Assembly: GCA_028565715.1 (NCBI GenBank)
Contig: JAOXYC010111111.1
Span: forward strand, 1 to 13,971
Source: Phoronis pallida
Lineage: Eukaryota > Phoronida > Phoronidae
Reading direction: 5' to 3'
Length of the DNA: 13,971 nucleotides
Under the pieces are notes generated by a model, which was not told where the DNA came from, did no database searches, and was given only the letters and a program-made list of their open reading frames with translations. Shown in pieces: positions 9,055-13,971 of this stretch. Positions within the stretch are counted from its first letter, which is position 1, and every line of letters begins with the position of its first letter. The translations under genes and the position numbers were made by a program.

Positions 9055-9425
9055 TAAAGTCATACGGCATCATAGTCGTACGACTGCGATAAAACGACAT
9101 CATGTTCCTACGATAACGATACATCGACATCATGGTCCTACGACATCGTGGTCTTACGATTGCGTAAAACGACACCAAAGTCCTACCACTGCGATAAAAC
9201 GACATCATAGTCCTACGACTGTTACATTTGCGTTTTATTAGCAATCGTAGGGACTATGATATCGTTTTATAGCATTCGTAGGACTATGATGTTTTATGCA
9301 ATCGTAGGACAAACATGTCGTAAGACCCTCATGTCGTTTTATCGCTATCGTAGGAGAATGATGCCGTAGGACCATGCTGCCGTAGGACCATGGTGACGTA
9401 AAACCATGATGGCGTAGGACCACCG
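9055..9425. repeat. Head-to-head inverted tandem array (units about 30 and 16 bp)
   Basis: The left half (9060-9230) repeats GACATCATRGTCCTACGA and NCTGCGATAAAAC in about 30-bp units. The right half (9240-9425) carries the reverse complement, such as CAATCGTAGGACTATGAT and GTCGTTTTATCGC, ending in four 16-bp units of the GCCGTAGGACCATGCT type. The switch of orientation is near 9235. It has no reliable coding content: the open frames across it are by-products of the repeat. The whole array can fold on itself. Confidence 0.8.
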
Positions 9426-9440
9426 TGCTGCACCTCCCGA

Positions 9441-9532
9441 ATACACTTCACAAAATGTCTGATATTTTATACTCGTCACTCCTTCGGGTAAACGTGTTAT
9501 GGCAACAGTTTTTTTGTGTAAAATATGAGAAA
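9441..9532 (+). repeat. Duplicated intron segment, copy 1 (copy 2 at 11141-11234)
   Basis: ATACACTTCACAAAATGTCT, then GGGTAAACGTGTTATGG and a T-run with GTGTAAAATA, recurs at 11141 with a modest number of changes. Each copy lies about 450-520 bp after a GEDE tail exon, as expected if an exon-plus-intron unit of about 1.75 kb was duplicated in tandem. Confidence 0.75.
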
Positions 9533-9664
9533 CCAAATAACACTGATATGAATGAAACTCATGGAAATTTGCAAAGCCACAGGTTTTCTAAAATAGTTTC
9601 TGAGATATGAAGTTCTAAAAGTTGAAATTGTCACCTCATAAACACAATTAATATGTGATTTCAG

Positions 9665-9721
9665 GATGAAGATAACGTAAGCACACAAGTACAGCAAGTG
9701 TCCACCAACACCACGGAGGTG
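9665..9721 (+). CDS. Exon 6: divergent tail repeat exon, copy B (19 codons, extendable)
   Basis: DEDNVSTQVQQVSTNTTEVV-type sequence lies between GATTTCAG and the donor GTAAGC at 9722. It shares DED near the start and QVSxxTTE near the end with the other tail exons but lacks about five middle residues. It is phase 0-0. The 33-bp repeat that begins inside it gives two further donors (9755, 9788) in the same frame, so the exon could be 57, 90 or 123 nt. The divergence lowers confidence. Confidence 0.6.
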
Positions 9722-9799
9722 GTAAGCTTTTTATCCACTGACACCACGGACGGGGTAAGCTATTTACCCACTGACTCCATAGACGGGGTAAGCAATTTA
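9701..9799 (+). repeat. 33-bp tandem triplication carrying the exon 6 splice donor
   Basis: Three units start near 9701, 9734 and 9767, built on TCCACTGACACCACGGACGG followed by GGTAAGCTATTTA. Each holds a GTAAGC donor (9722, 9755, 9788). The period is 11 codons and the frame stays open across all three, reading STNTTEVV, STDTTDGV, PTDSIDGV, then on to TGA at 9858-9860. Confidence 0.8.
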
Positions 9800-10165
9800 T
9801 CATATTCGACTCATATTAGTAGCTCTAGCTTGAGGGTAAATTGTGACGCCTTTCTGTGATCAAATGGGTCCTTTCATTTTGATACTTTTTACTCAGGGCA
9901 TGCGCTGCTCCGGATGAAACACGTTATTGTGTCTTTTAAAAACGATTACCAACCTTATTTAGCACATACATGTGCACTGTTGGCCAACTTCAATTTGCAT
10001 GCTCGGCCCATCATGATTTTTGCGACTTTTTTCCAGTCAAGTGGGTCACATATAGGTGCAAGCATGCGCCTGAATAAAGAATGCGTCAATTCGGTAAGCA
10101 CAACTGTTACTCAAAATCTATTCTCCCAGTGTATCGTTGAAACTTGTAAATAGCTCACATAATAA

Positions 10166-10281
10166 ATTCACCACCCAAATTTAGAAACACGCATAAATTA
10201 ATTTACAGTCGGACAACTTTGTATAAAGCAGACGCTGACTGTAGAATAATGTATGCGTGTTTGTAAAGTTGGATGGTGAAT
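10166..10281. repeat. Fold-back element (about 45-bp arms)
   Basis: ATTCACCACCCAAATTTAGA, AACACGCATAAAT and TACAGTC on the left (10166-10210) are mirrored by GACTGTAGAATAATG, TATGCGTGTT and GTTGGATGGTGAA on the right (10237-10281). The central spacer is about 26 nt. It is MITE-like with no coding content. Confidence 0.75.
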
Positions 10282-10433
10282 TTTGTGACTACATTGATGC
10301 TGTTTTGTCGTGGCGAACTGCTGTCGAAAACGAACATAGACGCTTACGTCTGTTTTTATTTGTATTTGAATTTATATATAGTGTAGCGTAAAATATGAAT
10401 ACTTTTCTTACGAAAACTTACGTCGTTTTGCTG

Positions 10434-10573
10434 CGGTTACACGGTCACTAGCGTCGGGTGGAGATTTCGCCCGGAGCAACTTGCGCCACTTTTGTACATC
10501 GGTTACACGCTCATTTCACCCGGAGCAAGTTGCTCCGGGCGAAATTTCCACCCGAAAAAGTGACCGTGTAACC
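10434..10573. repeat. GC-rich fold-back element with nested palindrome
   Basis: GGTTACACGGTCACT at 10434 is mirrored by AAGTGACCGTGTAACC ending at 10573. CGGGTGGAGATTTCGCCCGG and GCAACTTGC pair with 10525-10554. A perfect 21-nt palindrome, CCCGGAGCAA-G-TTGCTCCGGG, lies at 10519-10539, and GGTTACACGCTC at 10501 repeats the terminus. It is clearly more GC-rich than its surroundings, which suggests it came from elsewhere. Confidence 0.8.
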
Positions 10574-10586
10574 GGGGCATTTTATT

Positions 10587-10683
10587 ACATTTACGTTGCA
10601 CATGCATCAAAGAAAAAATGTAATAATTTTCATTGCGGCTAAACATCAGTGTGCGCCTTCAATAATATTTGAATCCACTTTAG
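10587..10683 (+). repeat. Duplicated intron segment before exon 7 (copy at 13019-13125)
   Basis: ACATTTACGTTGCACA at 10587 recurs at 13019. Both are followed by similar AT-rich sequence with GCTAAACA, then GTGTRCGCCTTCAAT and TTGAATCCACTT, directly before the acceptors of exons 7 and 8. The duplication therefore includes about 100 bp of upstream intron. Confidence 0.75.
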
Positions 10684-10755
10684 GGTGAAGATGAACCAGC
10701 TATTGAACACAGTAGCACCCACGTGAAGCAAGTATCTTCGGCTACCACAAGAGAG
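10684..10755 (+). CDS. Exon 7: tail repeat exon, copy C (24 codons)
   Basis: GEDEPAIEHSSTHVKQVS followed by SATTRE lies between CCACTTTAG and GAG|GTAAAC. It is 72 nt, phase 0-0. It matches copy A at about two thirds or more of residues and copy D more closely, with the same ends. Conservation of frame and both splice sites across copies supports an expressed exon. The function of the peptide is unknown. Confidence 0.73.
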
Positions 10756-11140
10756 GTAAACATGTTTAACAGAAAATAATTCATCAAAGTACTTGAGGTT
10801 AAATAATTTGTAGCAATACAATGTACCTGTACCTAAGGAAATGTCAGTGTATTAAAGAAAACTGATTTATCTACACGGCTACATGTACATTGTATGCTAA
10901 AAGATTCATGTTTATTCTTTATAAGTGTAAACATATCAATACTGATCTATATATTTACCAGATATGGCGATATTTGAATGTGGCGGTTATGAGACTTATA
11001 GTCAAGAAGATGTCCAATTTCACATAGGTCATAGGGGCATCATGCTTTTTTCCAATTAAATATTTGAAACCCACAATTGTCAAATGTCATTAAAACTGAG
11101 CGTTATGTAAAATTCCGAATTTAGCAGGCACCACACTTTA

Positions 11141-11234
11141 ATACACTTTACAAAATGTCTGACATTTTCAACTCACCCCTCCTTTGGGTAAACTTGTTAT
11201 GGGAATAGTTTTTTTTTGTGTAAAATACGAGAAA
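11141..11234 (+). repeat. Duplicated intron segment, copy 2
   Basis: This is the counterpart of 9441-9532: ATACACTTTACAAAATGTCT, GGGTAAACTTGTTATGGGAA and a T-run with GTGTAAAATACGAGAAAA. It sits directly before the satellite-bearing element. Confidence 0.75.
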
Positions 11235-11326
11235 ACTTACGTTGTTTTGTCATTATTATTGCTATTACATCAAAAACTACATGTGTTTTTATGCACCCAC
11301 AGGGTGCATATTGTTGTCAGCTGCGT

Positions 11327-11361
11327 TGGTCGGTCGGTCGGTCCGTCGGTCGGTCCGTCCG
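11327..11361 (+). repeat. GGTC/GGTCC microsatellite
   Basis: Imperfect tetranucleotide repeat of GGTC with GTCC variants. It produces Arg-Ser-Val-Gly and Thr-Asp-Arg strings in open frames on both strands, which should not be taken as protein. Confidence 0.9.
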
Positions 11362-11379
11362 TTCACAATTTGGTTTCCG

Positions 11380-12900
11380 CGCGTTATCTTCGAAATGGCG
11401 TGATGGAATTTCATGAAATTTTGTACAAGTGTTACTGGTAAGGAGGAAGAGTGCTGTATGGTTTTGCGACGCATTTCGAGTACAAATGTGCCCCCTGGTG
11501 GCAGTTTTGTTTTCCGTTTGGCGAATTAGGTTTCCGCGCATTATCAACAAAATGACTCGACAGAATTTCATGAGATTTTGTGAACATGTTACTGGTGAGG
11601 AGACGGAGTGCTGTATGGTTTTGCAACGCGTTTTGACAACAGGTGTGCCCCCTAGTGGCAGTTTAGTGTCGTAAAATCGATTTGGTTTGAGCTCATTATC
11701 TTGAGAATGCTTTGACAAATTTTGACGAAACTTTGTACAATTGTTCCTGGCATGGAGAAGACTGTTCTTTTAGATTTCAGGAGCGATATGTCAACACATG
11801 CGCCCCCTGGTGGCAGTTTGATTTTCGGTCAATTTAAATGGTTTTCGCTCATTCTCTTAAGAACGCTTTGATGAATTTTGACGAAACTTTGTATAATTAT
11901 TCCTGACATGGAGTGGGCAGTTCCTTACGATATCCAGCACATTCTGTCAACAGTTGTGCCACCTGGTGGCAGTTGATTTTCGTAGCGTCACGGTCACTCT
12001 AGCTCCCCCTGTTGGCAAAATGAGATCGAAATCGCTGTAATTGGTTTCCGACACTTATCTTGGCACACATGTTTCTTGTATGGAAGCGCCGGCACCAGTC
12101 GATTTTCGGACCATCACGATCACTCAAGCTCCCCCTGTTGGCAAAATGAGATCGAAATCGCTGTAATTAATTTCCGACACTTATCTTCCAAACCACTTGA
12201 CGGATTTTGACGAAACTTGGCATACATGTTCCTTGTATGGATGCGTCGGCACCAGTCGATTTTCGGACCCTCAAAATGACTACAACTCCCCCTAGTGTCC
12301 AATTTGTTTAAAGTTAGTTCAAATGAATCACTGGATTTGGTTTCCGACACTTATTTTCCAAACGGCTTGACAGATTGTGACAAAATTTGACACATGCGTT
12401 CTTTGTATGGATGCCATGGCACCAGTTAATTTTTGGACCGTCACGATCACTCCACCTCCCCCTGTTGGCAAAATGAGATCGAAATCACTGTAATTGGTTT
12501 CCGACACTTATCTTCCAAACCGCTTGACAGATTTTGACGAAACTTGGCACACGTTCCTTGTATGGATGCGCCGGCACCAGTCGATTTTCGAACTGTCAAA
12601 ATCACTACAACTCCCCCTAGTGGCCAGTTTGTTTAAAATTAGTTCAAAATCGCTTGATTTGGTTCCCGACACTTATCTTCAAAACCGCTTGACGGATTTT
12701 GACGAAATTTAACACATGTATGGATTCGCCAGCACCAGTCGATTTTCGGACCGTCACGATTACTCCAGCTCCCCCTGTTGGCAAAATGAGATCCAAATCG
12801 CTTTAATTGGTTTCCGCCATTTTTCTTTGAAACTACTTGACCGATTTTGACGAAACTTAGCACACAAGTTCCTTGTATAGATGCGCCGGCACCAGTCGTT
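11380..12900 (+). repeat. About ten tandem monomers of ~156 bp in two subfamilies
   Basis: A fixed core recurs in every unit. Subfamily A has GCCCCCTGGTGGCAG-type cores at about 11490, 11647, 11802 and 11957. Subfamily B has CTCCCCCTGTTGGC or CTCCCCCTAGTGGC cores at about 12003, 12130, 12286, 12457, 12611 and 12769. Units also share GGTTTCCGACACTTATCTTC, TTTTGACGAAACTT and CACCAGTCGATTTTCGGAC. One spacing is short (about 127 bp). Later units alternate GTTGGC and AGTG cores, giving a dimer period near 315 bp. No coding content. Confidence 0.85.
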
Positions 12901-13125
12901 TTAAAACTCTATATTGGTATATGTCGAGTTGCATACCCACGTGGGCGCATCCCTTTAGCGTTACTCTAGTTAATGAATAATGAAGTCCATCTTAAAACCT
13001 GGTACAGACATATGACCTACATTTACGTTGCACAGAAACCGAAAAAAGTTTAAACTGCAAAAATGTGATACTTTATATTGCTAAACAACGGTGTACGCCT
13101 TCAATGAAAGTTGAATCCACTTCAG

Positions 13126-13197
13126 GGTGAAGATGAACCAGCCATTGAACACAGTAGCGCCCACGTGAAGCAAGTGTCTACGGCCACCATGAGACAG
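13126..13197 (+). CDS. Exon 8: tail repeat exon, copy D (24 codons), gene continues
   Basis: GEDEPAIEHSSAHVKQVS followed by TATMRQ lies between CCACTTCAG and CAG|GTAAAA. It is 72 nt, phase 0-0 and differs from copy C at about five residues, so it is the youngest duplicate pair. As it ends in a donor with no stop, at least one more exon should lie to the right. Confidence 0.72.
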
Positions 13198-13971
13198 GTA
13201 AAAATGGAAGTTTTTGCATATATTTTGTATTTAGGTTTCGATGAAAAAAAATATAACCTTGGGTCAACTAGAAGAGTCAACTCATAAGATTGTCAAAACA
13301 GGAACAACGGGCGTACAAATTCATATTCTGACAAATATTGCCGCAAAAGCTGCGGTCTCAGTCAATACATGTACATATCAATTGTTTAAATTTTCATTAT
13401 CTCCAGTCATGATAACAAATACAGTATATTTAAAGCTGAAATCGATAATTACATCAGGGCCATTTCATATTGCATATTTCTAGAGCACAATGACTAAACA
13501 TTAGTGCATAATTTTTAGACATTTGAGTAAATTGGTAGTACTGTCCTTCTTTGAGGCATACATTGTTGAAAGCACGGGATGATTTGCCATTTTCCCTCTT
13601 TCTTAGCAGTTTTTCCTACTGGCGTGTAGTCCTCCTCTCATGCTCATTAATGCTATGCAATAATTTTCCCAAGTTCATGGAAGCTATATAAACGAACCAC
13701 ACTGAGTATAAAACACTTAAAAATTCTTGATTATATTTTCTGTACTAATTCGACTTACAATAGTCATCAATGGAGTGAGTTAAAATGAAACAAGCTCGAC
13801 ATGAAGCGCGAACAAATATACACCATACGGTGAACATACAATACAACATTCAAAGTGTGAAAGCCACCGCCATAGAAATTCAAATGAACAAATTTTAAAG
13901 ATACGGTCTCCTTGTTGGTGAGGATCTGGGGTCAAAATTCAAATCAACTAGAAATGTTGTGTACGAGTCCT
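13198..13971. other. Start of intron 8, no recognised content
   Basis: It begins GTAAAA after exon 8. No further copy of the GEDE exon and no repeat of the types seen earlier is found up to the window end. An 80-codon open frame at 13241-13483 has no acceptor that joins it in frame convincingly and resembles nothing known to me. Confidence 0.45.

Larger units (their letters stand above)
8993..9664 (+). other. Intron 5 (phase 0)
   Basis: It begins GTAAGA and ends GATTTCAG. It contains a stretch also found after exon 7 (9011-9036 with 10781-10806), the inverted tandem array, and a 92-bp segment (9441-9532) repeated in intron 7 at 11141-11234. These shared pieces show that exon and intron were duplicated together. 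Confidence 0.65.
9722..10683 (+). other. Intron 6 (phase 0)
   Basis: It begins GTAAGC and ends CCACTTTAG. Apart from the donor triplication and two fold-back elements, I see nothing coding. The stretch 9800-10165 has only an 80-codon open frame without recognisable features. Confidence 0.6.
11291..12950. mobile_element. Satellite-bearing non-autonomous element (pearl/Helitron-like candidate)
   Basis: One end has the hairpin ATGCACCC-ACA-GGGTGCAT (11291-11309). The other end has GCATACCCACGTGGGCGCAT (12931-12950), whose reverse complement resembles the first, so the ends are inverted copies of one palindromic motif. Inside are a GGTC microsatellite and about ten tandem monomers. CTAGT occurs about 15 bp beyond the right palindrome, which would fit a CTRR-type Helitron end. 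Elements built this way, a tetranucleotide microsatellite plus about 160-bp core repeats, are known in bivalves as the pearl family. The assignment here rests on layout, not on a sequence match. Confidence 0.55.
10756..13125 (+). other. Intron 7 (phase 0)
   Basis: It begins GTAAAC and ends CCACTTCAG. Positions 10807-11140 hold AT-rich sequence without a recognised feature. Then come the duplicated segment at 11141-11234 and the large tandem-repeat element. Between 12951 and 13018 nothing is recognised. Confidence 0.65.
356..13197 (+). other. Gene model: ankyrin-repeat/caspase fusion with a repeated-exon tail (eight exons seen, 3' end outside the window)
   Basis: Proposed joining: 356-3479, 6110-6280, 6759-7052, 7634-7977, 8921-8992, 9665-9721, 10684-10755, 13126-13197. 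The first four exons total 3933 nt (1311 codons) and the tail exons add 91 codons. What is seen: every intron begins GT and ends AG, the first three junctions are all phase 1, all later ones are phase 0, and the frame stays open throughout. Joining exons 2 and 3 restores the standard caspase spacing from Arg-x-Gly-Ser to Leu-Gly-Phe. Inference: the ankyrin array is the N-terminal part of the protease, because no caspase exon has its own credible start and no AATAAA-type end follows the ankyrin exon. The alternative is two adjacent genes with the caspase 5' exon missed in the 2.6 kb intron. The last exon has a donor, so more exons are expected to the right. Confidence 0.78.

Noticed and set aside
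9055-9425. CRISPR-like array
   Set aside because: Units are contiguous and diverged, without unique spacers, and the host is an animal.
9029-9536. Minus-strand open frames rich in RRTMMS, MVLRHH and similar strings
   Set aside because: They are direct translations of the inverted tandem array.
9914-10153. 80-codon open frame in intron 6
   Set aside because: No known similarity, no repeat of the tail motif, and no convincing splice sites joining it in frame.
11184-11718. Several open frames on both strands across the GGTC region
   Set aside because: They are produced by the microsatellite and satellite monomers.
12120-12863. Short open frames in the satellite array
   Set aside because: They repeat with the monomer and show no protein family.
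13241-13483. Possible final exon after exon 8
   Set aside because: No in-frame acceptor of good quality and no recognisable sequence. It cannot be supported from the window.

Overview
The window is eukaryotic: about 36% GC by eye, with split coding sequence bounded by GT/AG introns, tRNA-derived SINE-like sequences, fold-back (MITE-like) elements and a long satellite-like array. The gene families and repeat types suggest an invertebrate animal, probably marine (mollusc, hemichordate or lancelet are all plausible). The sequence alone does not fix the species.

I read one plus-strand gene through nearly the whole window. A single very large exon (356-3479) encodes about 1041 residues of ankyrin repeats. 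After a 2.6 kb intron, three exons (6110-6280, 6759-7052, 7634-7977) encode a caspase-8-like protease domain with p20 and p10 parts, catalytic His1148 and Cys1191 (model numbering). All three junctions from ankyrin to caspase are phase 1, have GT/AG borders, and rebuild sensible codons (Asp, Glu, Asp). None of the caspase exons has a convincing start of its own. The best model is therefore one ankyrin-repeat/caspase fusion with no death-fold prodomain in the window.

Downstream lies a ladder of short phase 0-0 exons (8921-8992, 9665-9721, 10684-10755, 13126-13197). They are duplicated copies of one 24-codon exon that begins GEDE. Flanking intron pieces were duplicated with them, and the 9665 copy carries a splice donor triplicated in frame by a 33-bp tandem repeat. 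The last copy has a donor, so the gene probably runs past the right edge. The spliced model to that point is about 1402 residues. The ankyrin part would supply protein recognition and the caspase part proteolysis. The tail looks built for alternative splicing, but its role is unknown.

The introns are packed with repeats. Intron 1 has a tRNA-like sequence (4736-4809), a fold-back element with a second one inserted in it (about 4843-5375), and a near-perfect hairpin (5831-5931). Intron 4 has a fold-back element interrupted by a tRNA-derived SINE (8274-8909). Intron 5 has a head-to-head inverted tandem array (about 9055-9425). Intron 6 has two more fold-backs (10166-10281, 10434-10573). Intron 7 has a roughly 1.66 kb element of about ten 156-bp tandem monomers with a GGTC microsatellite and matching palindromic ends (11291-12950), resembling pearl/Helitron-like non-autonomous elements. 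Positions 1-355, 3480-4735, 5390-5830, 7053-7633 and 13198-13971 show no gene I can support.
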